From: Bacillus sp. sid0103
Lineage (GTDB): Bacteria > Bacillota > Bacilli > Bacillales_B > DSM-18226
Direction: 5' to 3'
Length of the DNA stretch: 64,000 bases
NCBI RefSeq assembly: GCF_019219025.1
Contig: NZ_JAHUWN010000015.1
Coordinates: forward strand, 1-64,000
The notes below the pieces were generated by a model that had not been told where the DNA came from, searched no databases, and saw nothing but the letters and a program-made list of their open reading frames with translations. A program made the translations under genes and the position numbers. Positions 45,075-55,508 of this stretch are shown one piece after another; position 1 is the first letter of the stretch, and each line of letters begins with the position of its first letter.

Positions 45075-46085
45075 ATGCTGCAGAAAATGCTGGAAAATCA
45101 ATATGGCATTTCGGTCGATGAATATGTAAAACTAGATACGTATGACGCGTTAAGAGGGAATGGCTGGCTCTATTTAATCTCGAGACCAACAGGCAAGGAA
45201 GAAGAAGATATTGTCGAACTTGAAAAAATCGCCGAGCATTTACGAAATTATGGCGATCAAAATGTCCCTGTCTTTTTGCCCACCAAAGAAGGTCAATTTA
45301 TTACGGAATGGGAAAAAAGTAAATATTGTGTCCTTGCCAATCGGCAAATGGAAGAACAAAAGAAAATTAAATTGGGCAGGAAATTGGCTAAATTCCATGA
45401 GCGAGGCAGAAAGGTTCCCTTTCAAATTGAGAGGTCAAGCAGGATCGGACAATGGAAGTCATTATGGGAGAAGCGGCTGGAGCAAATGGAAAAGGTATGG
45501 AATGGTCTTCTGTTTCAAACACCGGAAGATGAATTCCAACGGATGTTTATTGATTCTTTTCCGTATTACCTTGGCTTAACGGAGAACGCTATTCAATATT
45601 TAGTGGATACAGAGATTGATGATGAACCACTTGATACGGATAGCGGTACCGTTTGTCATGAACGTTTTACTCAAAAGACCTGGGGGCCGGTCAATCATTA
45701 TATGATCAAAAATCCGTTCGATTGGGTACTTGACCATCGCAGCCGAGATATAGCTGAATGGACAAGGGAAAGATATTTTCACAATTCCCAAACCTATGAT
45801 GTGGAATTAAAGCGCTTTTTTGAAGAGTATCAAAGTATTGCTCAGTTGTCGCCTTTTTCCTGGCGGTTGTTGTATTCCCGTTTGATTTTCCCGCTCCATT
45901 ACTTTGAATGTATTGAAAGTTATTATATAACTACATCGGAACAGGATAAAAAGATATTGGAAGAAAAGTTAATGAGAATTTTACGGCAGTCCGGTGAATA
46001 TGAACGGTTTTTGGCTCGCTTTTATCAACTAACAGATGCGCCGATTAAGCGTTTAAAATTGCCCCTATTGGAATGGCTTTACTAA
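45075..46085 (+). CDS. yutH: Spore coat-associated protein YutH
   Basis: 336 residues matching YutH, which has a distant CotS/kinase-like fold (GNGWLYLISRPTG, KLGRKLAKFHERGRK; GTVCHERFTQKTWGPVNHYM in the catalytic-loop position). B. subtilis YutH is a mother-cell-expressed spore coat protein. The ATG at 45075 has GAGGTGG just upstream; GTG 45066 is inside that site. Convergent with nfuA. Confidence 0.85.
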   Translation: MLQKMLENQYGISVDEYVKLDTYDALRGNGWLYLISRPTGKEEEDIVELEKIAEHLRNYGDQNVPVFLPTKEGQFITEWEKSKYCVLANRQMEEQKKIKLGRKLAKFHERGRKVPFQIERSSRIGQWKSLWEKRLEQMEKVWNGLLFQTPEDEFQRMFIDSFPYYLGLTENAIQYLVDTEIDDEPLDTDSGTVCHERFTQKTWGPVNHYMIKNPFDWVLDHRSRDIAEWTRERYFHNSQTYDVELKRFFEEYQSIAQLSPFSWRLLYSRLIFPLHYFECIESYYITTSEQDKKILEEKLMRILRQSGEYERFLARFYQLTDAPIKRLKLPLLEWLY

Positions 46086-46089
46086 ATAA

Positions 46090-46122
46090 AAAAAGCGATT
46101 ACCTTGGGGTAATCGCTTTTTT
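46090..46122. terminator. Bidirectional terminator between yutH and nfuA
   Basis: AAAAGCGATTACC and GGTAATCGCTTTT, perfect arms with A and T runs. Confidence 0.85.
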
Positions 46123-46123
46123 A

Positions 46124-46360
46124 TTAGAATACTTGCTCTACTTCAACAATGCCTGGTACTTCTTCTAAAAGTGCTCTTTCGATACCAGCTTTAAGAGTGA
46201 TTGTTGAACTTGGGCAGCTGCCGCATGCACCTAGCAGGCGAAGTTTGACAATGCCATCCTCAACATCTACTAATTCACAATCTCCGCCGTCGCGAAGAAG
46301 AAATGGACGTAATTTATCTAATACTTCTTGAACTTGTTCAAAGATTTCTTGTTCTGCCAA
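46124..46360 (-). CDS. nfuA: NifU-like Fe-S cluster carrier NfuA (YutI)
   Basis: 78 residues, just the NifU C-terminal domain, with the cluster-binding CxxC in [16 protein letters not shown]. It carries an iron-sulfur cluster to apo-proteins such as LipA and aconitase. GGGAG-type ribosome site before the ATG. Lies between yutH and yuzD as in B. subtilis. Confidence 0.95.
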   Translation of the reverse strand: MAEQEIFEQVQEVLDKLRPFLLRDGGDCELVDVEDGIVKLRLLGACGSCPSSTITLKAGIERALLEEVPGIVEVEQVF

Positions 46361-46512
46361 ATTAATCGACTCCCTTCCTATAATTTATATTATAATGTCA
46401 TCATCGTGAAAAATCCATTATCAGAAATTAGGAAAACACAGATTTATAGACATTTCCTTGGTTATTTTCGTAAAAATGAGTTAACCTGAAATAAAAAGAC
46501 AGGAATGATTAG

Positions 46513-46839
46513 ATGAATAGAACTGAAGTAGAAATTGTAGTTTATGGGGCTGAACAATTGTGCCCGAGCTGTGTAAATTTACCATCTTCCAAAGAAACAT
46601 TTGAATGGCTGGAAGCGGCTATCGCCAGAAAATTTCCTGACCAGCCCTTTAAAATGACGTATGTTGACATTTATCAACCGGCAGGGGAGAGCGAAAAACG
46701 TAACTTTGCCAAAAAAGTAATTGAGGAGGATATGTTTTATCCGGTGGTAGTCGTCAAAGAAAAAATTGTTGGCGAAGGGAACCCGCGATTAAAGACCATT
46801 TTTTCCGAACTAGAGAAATACGGTTATCAGGCTATATAA
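46513..46839 (+). CDS. yuzD: YuzD family thioredoxin-fold protein (DUF1462)
   Basis: 108 residues matching YuzD, with a CPSC redox-like motif in AEQLCPSCVNLPSSKETF and a thioredoxin-like alpha/beta layout. Reaction unknown; location beside nfuA suggests a link to thiol or Fe-S chemistry. Divergent from nfuA. Ribosome site AGGAATGA. Confidence 0.87.
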   Translation: MNRTEVEIVVYGAEQLCPSCVNLPSSKETFEWLEAAIARKFPDQPFKMTYVDIYQPAGESEKRNFAKKVIEEDMFYPVVVVKEKIVGEGNPRLKTIFSELEKYGYQAI

Positions 46840-46842
46840 AAC

Positions 46843-46875
46843 AAAAAAGCATTCCACGAAAAGGAATGCTTTTTT
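46843..46875. terminator. Terminator between yuzD and yutJ
   Basis: GCATTCC and GGAATGC around seven bases, flanked by A and T runs; convergent genes. Confidence 0.85.
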
Positions 46876-46916
46876 GTCTGAATTCAGCCGTCATAAAACG
46901 AAAGCGGAATTTATGA

Positions 46917-47984
46917 TCACCCATTATGGAATTTGTACATCCACAGTATACCGGATTTAAGCAGACGGGCGACACGACCTGTAATGGCGCGGTCAGCCAT
47001 CATCCCAAACCCATGCTTTTTGCCAAGGGAACCAAGGATTCCCTTTAATTTAATTTGTGGGAAGGAGGTTGGAGGCTCTTCGCCTTTCCAACGTCTTTTT
47101 AATACTTCGACAATTTGTTCTGCTTGTCCTTCCGCTAATTGTGCACTTGGTGCATGAGGAAGACTTGCACAATCTCCGACTATAAAGATGTGTTCATCAT
47201 TTGGTAAATGGTGGAGTGGGGTTAAAACGAGTCTTCCCATTCCATCTTTTTCCCCGTCCATATTGCGGACAATTTTATTGGCTTGGATTCCTGCTGTCCA
47301 GACGATTACATCACAATGGATCGGCACATCGTGATTATATAATAAATTTTCTTCGACCTTGGTAATATTAGAGCTGTTTATTATTTCAACATTGTTCTTT
47401 ACAAACCAATTTTCTACATATTTGCTTAACCGTTCCGGGAACGAGGAGAGGATATGCTTGCCTCTATCAAATAATTTGATGGTTAAATCATCCCGGCTTT
47501 CACTTAATTCACTTGCTAACTCTACGCCGCTGAGACCCGCCCCAACAATGCCAACAACGGAGCCAGGGCCCAAATTGTTTAAAACGGAGTAGGTAAGTCG
47601 AGATTTTTCAATAGACTGTATACTGTAAGTAAACTGATCCGCTCCGGGGACATCATGATACTTGTCCTCACAGCCAAGACCAATGATTAATTCATCATAG
47701 ACAATCGGTTCGGCGTCTTTTAGTATTATCTGTTTTTCAGTTGTCTGAATACCGATAACCTCACCATACATTACTTTTAGTCGTGGGTGTTCCGGAAAAG
47801 CAACCCTTACTTCTTTGTCAGAGATTGTTCCTGCAGCTAATGCGTAGTACTCCGTTTTTAAGCAATGGTAGGGTACACGGTCCACAAGTGTTATAATCAC
47901 GTCTTCTGGTAAATGGTTTGGGAGAAGCTCGCTTAATATCTTCATCCCGCCGTAGCCGCCACCTAGAATTACAAGGTTTTTCAT
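46917..47984 (-). CDS. yutJ: NADH dehydrogenase-like flavoprotein YutJ
   Basis: 355 residues of the type-II NADH dehydrogenase/pyridine disulfide oxidoreductase fold: FAD motif VILGGGYGGMKI at the N-terminus, NAD motif VGIVGAGLSGVELASEL mid-protein, and FIVGDCASLPHAPSAQLAEG near the end. It should pass electrons from NAD(P)H to a quinone or other acceptor; the true partner is unknown. AAAGGGG precedes the ATG. Confidence 0.9.
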   Translation of the reverse strand: MKNLVILGGGYGGMKILSELLPNHLPEDVIITLVDRVPYHCLKTEYYALAAGTISDKEVRVAFPEHPRLKVMYGEVIGIQTTEKQIILKDAEPIVYDELIIGLGCEDKYHDVPGADQFTYSIQSIEKSRLTYSVLNNLGPGSVVGIVGAGLSGVELASELSESRDDLTIKLFDRGKHILSSFPERLSKYVENWFVKNNVEIINSSNITKVEENLLYNHDVPIHCDVIVWTAGIQANKIVRNMDGEKDGMGRLVLTPLHHLPNDEHIFIVGDCASLPHAPSAQLAEGQAEQIVEVLKRRWKGEEPPTSFPQIKLKGILGSLGKKHGFGMMADRAITGRVARLLKSGILWMYKFHNG

Positions 47985-48211
47985 TTTTATTTCCCCTTTT
48001 AGTATCAGGTTTTCATATTTAGAGTTGGCTAAAGTGTCAAAAAATAAATTCTAAAATAATAATTCCGTTCCTTTTCCAAATACGAGTATAGCGGAATTGT
48101 GTCGAAATAACAACAAAATTCATGATTTTCTTGACATTGAGATAGTAATCATGGTATTTGACGGAGCAGTATAAATAGAGTAGGATAATTAGTTGTGGAG
48201 AGGTGAAAGCA

Positions 48212-48451
48212 ATGATTCAACCCATCATCGAATTTTGCGTAAGCAATCTTGCGAATGGTGCACAAAAGGCACTGGAGAAATTAGAAAAAGATCCTAATTT
48301 GGATATTATTGAATACGGATGTCTTGGATATTGCGGAAAATGTGCGTCCGCGCTATATGCACTCGTTAACGGAGAAGTAGTAACTGGGAAAACTCCTGAT
48401 GAGCTGGTCGATAACATTTATCAGTATTTAGAAGAAAATCCGATGTTTTAA
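48212..48451 (+). CDS. yuzB: UPF0349 protein YuzB
   Basis: 79 residues matching YuzB/UPF0349, with cysteines in EFCVSNL and [11 protein letters not shown] that resemble a [2Fe-2S] ferredoxin-like CxnCx3C pattern. Function unknown. ATG at 48212 follows GAGAGGTGA; a GTG at 48203 overlaps that site. Confidence 0.87.
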   Translation: MIQPIIEFCVSNLANGAQKALEKLEKDPNLDIIEYGCLGYCGKCASALYALVNGEVVTGKTPDELVDNIYQYLEENPMF

Positions 48452-48452
48452 G

Positions 48453-48488
48453 ATAAGCGGAAACACCCCTAGGGGTGGAGCTGGACAA
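48453..48488. repeat. Short remnant of the dispersed Bacillus repeat
   Basis: TAAGCGGAAACACCCCTAGG and the following GGTGGAGCTGGACA look like the two ends of the element at 44189-44320 joined directly, in reverse orientation; the junction is a 10-bp palindrome. Confidence 0.5.
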
Positions 48489-48497
48489 TAAATATAG

Positions 48498-48521
48498 GGG
48501 GAGCATGCCGCTCCCTTATTA
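48498..48521 (+). terminator. Terminator after yuzB
   Basis: GGGAGC and GCTCCC around ATGCC, followed by TTATTA. Confidence 0.6.
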
Positions 48522-48620
48522 ATATATATGGCATAAAATAATTAATGGAAACTGATTATTTGAGTAGTGAATAAACTCTGTATATAATTTAAGAAAAGCC
48601 TCATATCGGGAGGGAATATT

Positions 48621-48986
48621 ATGAGTAATGATGTAGTTATTTTAACAGAAGCAGCATCGTTGCATATTAAAGAAATGATGAAGCATAACGAAGAAGAAGG
48701 TGCACTGTTGCGTGTAAGTGTAAAAGGCGGCGGCTGCAGCGGTTTATCCTATGGGATGGGTTTTGATCATACAGTAAATGATGATGATTTGAAGATTGAA
48801 CAATTTGGAATTCAGATTTTAGTTGATAAAGAGAGTGCAGCCATTTTACAAGGAACCAAAATTGATTATAAAGAATCAATGATGGGCGGAGGCTTTACGA
48901 TTGAAAATCCTAATGCGATCGCATCATGCGGATGCGGTTCATCATTCCGTACGGCTACAGCTACAGGTACTCCGGAAGAATGCTAA
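48621..48986 (+). CDS. yutM: A-type Fe-S cluster insertion protein YutM (ErpA/IscA family)
   Basis: 121 residues with the three conserved cysteines of the HesB/IscA family: one in GGGCSGLSYGMGF and two in CGCGSSF. It delivers iron-sulfur clusters to target proteins. In B. subtilis dapF (yutL) and yutK lie between yuzB and yutM; here only 170 bp separate them, so those genes have moved or been lost. GGGAGGG precedes the ATG. Confidence 0.93.
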   Translation: MSNDVVILTEAASLHIKEMMKHNEEEGALLRVSVKGGGCSGLSYGMGFDHTVNDDDLKIEQFGIQILVDKESAAILQGTKIDYKESMMGGGFTIENPNAIASCGCGSSFRTATATGTPEEC

Positions 48987-48995
48987 TTATTAATG

Positions 48996-49027
48996 AAAAA
49001 AGCGTCCACAATGGGGGACGCTTTTTT
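48996..49027. terminator. Terminator between yutM and yumC
   Basis: AGCGTCC and GGACGCT with flanking A and T runs; convergent genes. Confidence 0.85.
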
Positions 49028-49072
49028 CATTATCTCCTCTAGGAAAACTCCGTCTATACTGACGCTGCCACT

Positions 49073-50071
49073 TTAATTATTGAACATAGACGAGCTGTGT
49101 AATGGCTGAATTTTGGCTTTTGGATCAATAAACGCTTTTGCGTTATTAACAGCTGTTGGTGCTTCACCAAAGCCGCACGCGATTAACTTTACTTTACCTT
49201 CATACGTGCAAATATCACCCGCACCATATATTCCAGGAATGTTTGTTTCCATTTTCGAATTAACGACAATCGAATTCTTTTCGATTTCTAAGCCCCATTC
49301 CTTAATTGGTCCTAACGAAGAGACAAATCCATAGTTACAAATAACGGCATCCACATCTAGTGTTACTTTCTCATCACCAGTAACGGTTTCAAGAACAACC
49401 TGTTTAATGCCGCTTTCATCACCAATTAGTTCAGCAGGTACATAAGGTGTTTTCACATCCACTTTTGAGTTAAATAAGTTTTCAACACTATGCTCGTGTG
49501 CACGGAACTTATCTCTACGGTGGACAATTGAAACTTGTTCTGCAATAGGCTCAAGCATTAAGGCCCAGTCAACTGCAGAATCGCCGCCGCCAAAAACAAC
49601 CACTTTTTGACCGGCAAATTTATTTAAATCCTCGATAAAGTAGTAAAGATTTTTACGCTCATATTGAGCCGCACTTTCGAGTTCTAGACGTCGTGGTTGG
49701 AATGCACCATTTCCAGCTGTAATAATAATGGTTTTAGAATAATGGACTTCTTTATTCGTTGTTAATTTAAATGTTCCATCTTCCAGCTTTTCCAATTTTT
49801 CAACAGATTGCTCAAGTGCAACTGTTGGTTCGAATTTGCTCATTTGTTCTTTTAAATTATTTATTAATTCTTGTGCACGGATTTTTGGGAAACCGGCAAC
49901 ATCGTAAATATATTTTTCCGGATAAAGCGCTGATAATTGACCGCCTAATTGTGGTAAACTCTCAATAATTTTCACCGATGCTTGTCTCATTCCACCGTAA
50001 AAGGCAGTAAAAAGACCAGTTGGACCCCCACCAATGATTGTTATGTCATAAACTTTTTGTTCTGCTTGCAC
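49073..50071 (-). CDS. yumC: Ferredoxin--NADP+ reductase YumC
   Basis: 332 residues, thioredoxin-reductase-like but without the CxxC redox pair: FAD motif [19 protein letters not shown] motif [14 protein letters not shown], and [19 protein letters not shown] near the end. Very similar to B. subtilis YumC, which moves electrons between NADPH and ferredoxin or flavodoxin. The GTG at 50071 is seven bases after GGAGGG. Divergent from yumB. Confidence 0.95.
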   Translation of the reverse strand: MQAEQKVYDITIIGGGPTGLFTAFYGGMRQASVKIIESLPQLGGQLSALYPEKYIYDVAGFPKIRAQELINNLKEQMSKFEPTVALEQSVEKLEKLEDGTFKLTTNKEVHYSKTIIITAGNGAFQPRRLELESAAQYERKNLYYFIEDLNKFAGQKVVVFGGGDSAVDWALMLEPIAEQVSIVHRRDKFRAHEHSVENLFNSKVDVKTPYVPAELIGDESGIKQVVLETVTGDEKVTLDVDAVICNYGFVSSLGPIKEWGLEIEKNSIVVNSKMETNIPGIYGAGDICTYEGKVKLIACGFGEAPTAVNNAKAFIDPKAKIQPLHSSSMFNN

Positions 50072-50301
50072 TCCGTATCCCTCCAACCTGTAGTAACATC
50101 TCCATTCATTATAATATCACAAAATAGAAAATTCTCACATCTTTAAAGGGTAATATTCACAATTGAGGCAATTTTTAAAACATTGTTTATTAATCCTAAT
50201 GTGATTCAATTTTCTCCATAACCTAAGAGAAAAATTTATGAAAATTGCTTGATAATCGTATAAAAGTAGCATAAGATGTATTGAGGATAGATTGTTAAAT
50301 A

Positions 50302-50336
50302 TTTGTGACATAAAAAGCACATTTTGGTGTCACAAA
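50302..50336. promoter_or_regulatory. Dyad with Rex/Fnr-like half-sites between yumC and yumB
   Basis: TTTGTGACA (50302-50310) and TGTCACAAA (50328-50336) are perfect inverted arms. TTGTGA and TCACAA are the half-sites of Rex operators, but the 17-bp separation is far longer than the usual compact spacing. It is the only strong signal in the 465-bp gap 50072-50536. Confidence 0.4.
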
Positions 50337-50536
50337 GTAAAATAATTACATTCTTACATTCTTAGCAAAATTCCTCGCTTGACCTATATTCATTCCAGGA
50401 AGTTCGTTTTTTTTAGTCATGTTCGTGAATTATATCACATACATTTTTTTATTATACAAAATAAAAATGGTCATTGCAGTGGAAACTAAGAAAAAAAGGG
50501 TTTATCTAAAAAATATTAAGGGTGGAAGTGATCACT

Positions 50537-51754
50537 TTGAGAAAGCCTAAAATTGTGATTCTTGGTGCTGGTTACGGTGGACTAATGACAACAGTTCGCT
50601 TACAGAAGTTAATCGGCGTTAATGAAGCTGACATTGTATTAGTGAATAAAAATGACTACCATTATGAAACCACATGGCTGCATGAGGCTTCTGCAGGAAC
50701 ATTGCATCACGACCGAGTACGTTATGATATCCGTGATGTAATCGACAGCAGTAAGGTGGATTTTGTTCAAGATACTGTAATGGAAATTAATAAAGATGAA
50801 AAGAAAGTTATTTTAGAAAAAGGCGAAGTCAACTATGACTACCTTGTTATTGCCCTTGGCGGTGAGCCAGAAACATTTGGAATTAAAGGATTAAAAGAAT
50901 TTGCATTCGGAATCTCAAATGTAAATTCTTCACGTCAATTGCGTGAACATATTGAATACCAATTTGCCACATACAATATGGAAGAAGTGAAAAACGACAA
51001 TCGTTTGACGATCGTTGTTGGTGGTGCTGGCTTTACAGGAATTGAATTCCTTGGTGAATTAACAAATCGAATTCCGGAATTATGCCATGAATATGATGTT
51101 GATTCTCACAAAGTAAAAATTATTTGTGTTGAAGCTGCCCCAACAGTACTTCCAGGTTTTGAACCAGAACTAGTGAATTATGCTGTGTCCCAATTAGAAC
51201 GTAAAGGCGTCGAATTCTTAATCGGAACAGCGATTAAAGAATGTACTGAAGATGGCATTGTTGTAGCAAAAGGTGAAGAGGAGCCACGTGAAATCAAGGC
51301 TGGTACTGTAGTATGGGCCGCTGGAATTCGAGGGAACTCTATCGTAGAAAAATCAGGTTTTGAAGCAATGAGAGGCAGAGTAAAAGTTCAGCCAGATCTT
51401 CGCGTTCCTGGTTTCGATGATATCTTCATGATCGGTGACAGCTCTCTCATGATTAATGAAGAAATCAACCGTCCATATCCACCGACTGCACAAATTGCTA
51501 TGCAGCAGGGTGAAGTATGTGCACGCAATATTGCGGCATTAGTACGTAATAAATCAGAGTTAGAAGTTTTCAAATTCGACAACAAAGGAACCGTTTGTTC
51601 CCTTGGTGAAGATGATGCAATTGGTGTTGTATTCGGTAAGAAAATAACAGGTGCAAAAGCATCCTTCATGAAAAAAGTAGTCGATAATCGCTCTCTTTAC
51701 ATGATTGGCGGCGCCGGACTTGTATTGAAAAAAGGGAAGTTTAACGTTTTCTAA
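50537..51754 (+). CDS. yumB: Type II NADH dehydrogenase YumB
   Basis: 405 residues closely matching YumB: FAD motif [16 protein letters not shown] motif [16 protein letters not shown], and the Ndh quinone-side blocks [14 protein letters not shown] and KGTVCSLGE. It is a membrane-associated NADH:quinone oxidoreductase that does not pump protons. The TTG at 50537 (MRKPKIVI) fits the family start; GTGs at 50522 and 50528 lie in the ribosome-site region. Confidence 0.93.
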   Translation: MRKPKIVILGAGYGGLMTTVRLQKLIGVNEADIVLVNKNDYHYETTWLHEASAGTLHHDRVRYDIRDVIDSSKVDFVQDTVMEINKDEKKVILEKGEVNYDYLVIALGGEPETFGIKGLKEFAFGISNVNSSRQLREHIEYQFATYNMEEVKNDNRLTIVVGGAGFTGIEFLGELTNRIPELCHEYDVDSHKVKIICVEAAPTVLPGFEPELVNYAVSQLERKGVEFLIGTAIKECTEDGIVVAKGEEEPREIKAGTVVWAAGIRGNSIVEKSGFEAMRGRVKVQPDLRVPGFDDIFMIGDSSLMINEEINRPYPPTAQIAMQQGEVCARNIAALVRNKSELEVFKFDNKGTVCSLGEDDAIGVVFGKKITGAKASFMKKVVDNRSLYMIGGAGLVLKKGKFNVF

Positions 51755-51780
51755 TAAGAAAAGGGCGAAAATTTCGTTTC

Positions 51781-51807
51781 AGGGACAGAGAAATCTGTCC
51801 CTTTTTG
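51781..51807 (+). terminator. Terminator after yumB
   Basis: AGGGACAGA and TCTGTCCCT around four bases, then five T. Confidence 0.85.
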
Positions 51808-51848
51808 ATATGATTAAATTAATTAATTCTGTGCAAGGGGGAGATTCG

Positions 51849-52340
51849 GTGAGTAATCGTGAAAAACGGGGCAAGGTTTGGTTAGCTGTTGCGGGGGTTG
51901 TAAAGTCAAAAGATGGGCAGTGGCTAGTTGTTAAGAAACGCTATGGAGGCCTAAAAGGCCAATGGTCGCTCCCCGCAGGCTTTGTTGAGATAGGAGAAAC
52001 AGCAGATGAAGCCGTAATTAGGGAAGTCCTCGAAGAAACCGGCATCCAATGTCGGGTGAAAGGACTCATTGGGCTAAGGACCGGTGTAATCAATGGAGAA
52101 ATCAGTGATAATTTACTCCATTTTCTTCTTGAACCCGTGAATGAAGTAGAGGTGAGCCATCAGGATAACGAGCTCTTTGAAGCAAAATTTATGGCACCGG
52201 AAGAGTTGCTCCTCGAAAAAGACGCATCCATTATCCTTCAATACCTGATCAGAAATGACATTACCTTCTCAAAGCAAGCTATAGAGGGTCTTAACCCTGG
52301 TGACCAGTTTGGCTATACAGCTTATAAATTATTTTTGTAA
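51849..52340 (+). CDS. NUDIX hydrolase
   Basis: 163 residues with an intact Nudix box, GFVEIGETADEAVIREVLEE followed by TGI, near residue 45. Nudix enzymes cleave nucleoside diphosphates linked to another group (X); the substrate cannot be deduced. The GTG at 51849 is behind AAGGGGGAG. Between yumB and yuiA. Confidence 0.9.
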   Translation: MSNREKRGKVWLAVAGVVKSKDGQWLVVKKRYGGLKGQWSLPAGFVEIGETADEAVIREVLEETGIQCRVKGLIGLRTGVINGEISDNLLHFLLEPVNEVEVSHQDNELFEAKFMAPEELLLEKDASIILQYLIRNDITFSKQAIEGLNPGDQFGYTAYKLFL

Positions 52341-52498
52341 TTTTTAGAAAATTCAAGGAACATCTCGTTATTGGAAGAAAACTTGACATGTATCCGCTTT
52401 CTCGTTCGAATTTGCCCAATTTCCGTCCTTTCCTTTTTAGCGAATTCTTGATATATTATCAGAAAATTAAGTTAATTAGTTGAGGAGATGAAAGAACC

Positions 52499-52624
52499 AT
52501 GACAGTTAAAAGCGTAGATTCAAAGACTTGTGATTATTGTTCGGGGAAAGGTTATTTTCAACTGGTCCTAGGTGGATCCGAAACATGTAGTTGCTGTGGA
52601 GGAACTGGTAAGAAAAAAGAATAA
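52499..52624 (+). CDS. yuiA: Small zinc-finger-like protein YuiA
   Basis: 41 residues with two CxxC pairs in the DnaJ-like arrangement: CDYCSGKGY and CSCCGGTGK, expected to bind one zinc. Matches the small protein YuiA, which precedes yuiB in B. subtilis. GAGGAGATG is the ribosome site. Function unknown. Too short to show in size-filtered gene calls. Confidence 0.8.
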   Translation: MTVKSVDSKTCDYCSGKGYFQLVLGGSETCSCCGGTGKKKE

Positions 52625-52782
52625 GGCAGGTATTATTGTCTGAATCGATAACGACTCAATGCGCTTCTTCGAATCATTTTCGGAGGGCTTTTTTTTGTAT
52701 GGGAAAGAAAAAATTTCGTTTATATTGACTCCTTTTTCGACATTCAGTACACTAAATGTTGATGTATAAGGGGGAATCTCGG

Positions 52783-53106
52783 ATGCAAATGAGCATTGTT
52801 GTCTTAATCATATCGATTTTACTATTCTTTGTATTATTTTTTGGGATTGGATTTATTCTCAATATGCTGCTTAGAATGTCATGGGTTATGGCTGTAGTTT
52901 ATCCTATTGTGGCAATTTTTATTGTAGATAAAGTGCGTTTTAGTGAGTATTTTACAAATAGTAAAATGGCATTTACTGATTTGGGCCAAAGATTTACTTC
53001 GTTAGCCACTGCAGATATTCTTATTTTAATAAGCGGACTAGCTGGCGCGGTTGCGGCAGGCTTCACAATCAAACTATTACGAAAAAATGGATATCAGATG
53101 TTTTAG
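52783..53106 (+). CDS. yuiB: Membrane protein YuiB
   Basis: 107 residues with three hydrophobic helices (SIVVLIISILLFFVLFFGIG, MAVVYPIVAIFIVDK, ADILILISGLAGAVAAGF), matching YuiB. Function unknown. ATG at 52783 behind AAGGGGGAA. In the yuiA-yuiB-yuiC order of B. subtilis. Confidence 0.83.
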   Translation: MQMSIVVLIISILLFFVLFFGIGFILNMLLRMSWVMAVVYPIVAIFIVDKVRFSEYFTNSKMAFTDLGQRFTSLATADILILISGLAGAVAAGFTIKLLRKNGYQMF

Positions 53107-53137
53107 GACTTTTACAATAGGTAAGAGTCTTTTTTTG
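53105..53137 (+). terminator. Terminator after yuiB
   Basis: GACTTTTAC and GTAAGAGTC (one G-U pair) followed by seven T. Confidence 0.8.
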
Positions 53138-53228
53138 TAAATTGATCCACTCCTGTAAAATTTTCCTTTTCCTTTTTTGAATATTTTCCTTCAGCTTGGG
53201 AATGAATATTTTGGGAGGAGTGAAAATT

Positions 53229-53840
53229 TTGATGAATAATATGAAACATTGGACAAGGCGTTTTGCCATGGTATGTCTCTTCTTAATGGCAGTCTTTGCG
53301 ACCTTCCAATCAATCTCTGGAGTCAATGCACAATCGTTTTTAACCCAATTTGCGTCTGTTCTTGCTTCGACTGAACCTGTATCAGGAACACAAAGGTCCT
53401 TAGAGAACGAAATCGATTGGTCTAAATACCCTAAATTAACGGTTACTGCTACTGGTTATACTGCAGGAGTGGAATCAACAGGAAAAAGTAAAGGCCATCC
53501 TGAATATGGGATTACTTACTCGGGTGTAAAAGTAAAACGTGATTTATTTTCAACCATCGCAGCCGATTTAAATGTATTTCCAATCGGTACAATTCTCTTT
53601 ATCCCAGGATACGGTTATGGTGTGGTTGCCGATAAAGGCGGGGCCATAAAAGGGAATGAACTAGACCTCTATTATGAAACTGTTGAAGATGTTTATAATA
53701 AGTGGGGGAAAAAGGAACTCGATATCTATGTGGTACAAAAAGGAAATGGAAAACTGACTGAACAAACACTGAAGGACTTAAATGAGGATAAATCGATGCA
53801 AGTTTTCCGTGGACAGTATATTAGTTCTGAAAAAAGATAG
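53229..53840 (+). CDS. yuiC: 3D-domain cell wall protein YuiC
   Basis: 203 residues: signal peptide ([20 protein letters not shown]) and a C-terminal 3D domain with its three aspartates in [18 protein letters not shown], as in MltA-like lytic transglycosylases. In B. subtilis YuiC is a stationary-phase survival (Sps) muralytic enzyme cutting peptidoglycan glycan strands. The TTG at 53229 and ATG at 53232 both fit GGGAGGAG. Exported. Confidence 0.9.
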   Translation: MMNNMKHWTRRFAMVCLFLMAVFATFQSISGVNAQSFLTQFASVLASTEPVSGTQRSLENEIDWSKYPKLTVTATGYTAGVESTGKSKGHPEYGITYSGVKVKRDLFSTIAADLNVFPIGTILFIPGYGYGVVADKGGAIKGNELDLYYETVEDVYNKWGKKELDIYVVQKGNGKLTEQTLKDLNEDKSMQVFRGQYISSEKR

Positions 53841-53842
53841 AA

Positions 53843-53870
53843 GCAGGCTGCGGGCCTGTTTTTTATTTTT
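53843..53870 (+). terminator. Terminator after yuiC
   Basis: CAGGC and GCCTG around a short loop, then a long T-rich run. Confidence 0.7.
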
Positions 53871-53956
53871 ACTAGAAGATTTAAGATAATTAGTTGCTCG
53901 AAATAAGCACGGTTATTCGCTATAATTAAACACGAATAATATGGAGGTGAGGTAGT

Positions 53957-55462
53957 TTGTTTTATGTTAAACAGGAATTAGAACTATCAACAGAGCAGGA
54001 AGGTTTAGTCATAGGCCTTTTTGATAAACCAGAAAAATTTTCTGGAAAATTAGCTATCATCGATGAGAAGTTTAATGGGCAGTTAACGGAATTGGTAAAA
54101 TCGGGTGATATATCTGCTAAATTAAAGAGTAACAGTAAAGTACATAGTTTAGGTAAAATCGGTCCAAAGCGAATTTGGTTTGTAGGTCTTGGGAAAGAGA
54201 AGGAGTTTTCTTTTGAAACATTAAAATCAGCGTTTGGCCGGCTTTTTAAAGAAGTGAAAGCAAGTAAGCTTGAAGAAATTGCGGTTTATTTAGATTCCTT
54301 TACATCCGAGAAAGTTGATGCTTTAGATGCAGCGCATGCGATGAGTGAAGCCTTTGCCCTCTCCACTTATCAATTTGAAGGGTACAAACAAAAATCGAAT
54401 GAACCGGAGAAAAAGCTGGGTCAGCTAACGATTTATTGTGATACCGTAGAAGCAGAAGAAGTCCAAGCCTCGTTAACCGTAGGATATGCGTTTGGAAGAG
54501 GGACTAATTCAGCACGAACACTCGTGAACATTCCGGGCAATCTGTTAACGGCAACAGATATGGCTAATTACGCACAGGAACTAGGGAGTAAATATACATT
54601 CGAAGTGGAAATCTTAGAAAAGGCCGAAATAGAGAAACTCGGAATGGGAGCATTCCTTGCAGTGAACCAGGGGTCAACAGAACCGCCGAAAATGATTGTC
54701 ATAAAATATCAAGGAAAAGATGAATGGACAGATGTCATCGGCTTAGTAGGCAAAGGGATTACTTTTGATACGGGCGGTTATTCCATAAAAACTAAATCAG
54801 GGATCGTGGGGATGAAAACTGATATGGGTGGAGCAGCAGCGGTTTTAGGCGCAATGGAAATCATCGGGGAGATACAGCCCGAGCAAAACGTGGTCGCGGT
54901 CATTCCTTCTACAGATAATATGATTAGCGGCCATGCCTTTAAGCCTGATGATGTAATTACATCAATGAGCGGTAAAACCATTGAGGTATTAAATACGGAT
55001 GCTGAAGGCCGCCTTGTTTTAGCAGATGCGGTCACCTATGCTAAACATCATGGCGCCGATTACCTTGTTGATGTGGCTACGTTAACCGGTGGAGTCATTA
55101 CGGCCCTCGGCCTCCATACGACAGGGGCAATGACCAATCATGAACCATTATATGATCAAGTCTTGGAGGCTTCTAGAGAAGCAGGCGAGCAGATGTGGCA
55201 GCTGCCATTGTTTGAAACGGAGATTGAGCGAGTTAGAAACAGTAAAGTCGCCGATTTAAATAATTCCCCTGGCAGTGAAGGCCATGCGCTTGTTGCTGGT
55301 GCATTTATTGGTGAATTTGCAGAAGGCACACCTTGGGTCCACTTAGATATTGCCGGGACAGCCACTACTTCGAAGGCATATGATTTAGGTCCTGCCGGTG
55401 CAACCGGAGTCATGACCCGTACCCTTGCCTTATTTGTAGAACGGTTTGAACCAATCAAATAA
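53957..55462 (+). CDS. pepA: Leucyl aminopeptidase PepA (M17)
   Basis: 501 residues, the usual length. The C-terminal catalytic domain has the M17 signature NTDAEGRL with [11 protein letters not shown] and the metal-binding Lys/Asp residues around [14 protein letters not shown]. It is a hexameric cytosolic two-metal exopeptidase removing N-terminal residues in peptide turnover. TTG start after GGAGGTGAGG. Equivalent to yuiE. Confidence 0.95.
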   Translation: MFYVKQELELSTEQEGLVIGLFDKPEKFSGKLAIIDEKFNGQLTELVKSGDISAKLKSNSKVHSLGKIGPKRIWFVGLGKEKEFSFETLKSAFGRLFKEVKASKLEEIAVYLDSFTSEKVDALDAAHAMSEAFALSTYQFEGYKQKSNEPEKKLGQLTIYCDTVEAEEVQASLTVGYAFGRGTNSARTLVNIPGNLLTATDMANYAQELGSKYTFEVEILEKAEIEKLGMGAFLAVNQGSTEPPKMIVIKYQGKDEWTDVIGLVGKGITFDTGGYSIKTKSGIVGMKTDMGGAAAVLGAMEIIGEIQPEQNVVAVIPSTDNMISGHAFKPDDVITSMSGKTIEVLNTDAEGRLVLADAVTYAKHHGADYLVDVATLTGGVITALGLHTTGAMTNHEPLYDQVLEASREAGEQMWQLPLFETEIERVRNSKVADLNNSPGSEGHALVAGAFIGEFAEGTPWVHLDIAGTATTSKAYDLGPAGATGVMTRTLALFVERFEPIK

Positions 55463-55470
55463 TTACTTTT

Positions 55471-55508
55471 ACTGTCCTCATAAGTACCTTTTGAGGACAG
55501 TTTTTTTA
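55471..55508 (+). terminator. Terminator after pepA
   Basis: ACTGTCCTCA and TGAGGACAGT around 11 bases, then seven T. Confidence 0.85.
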
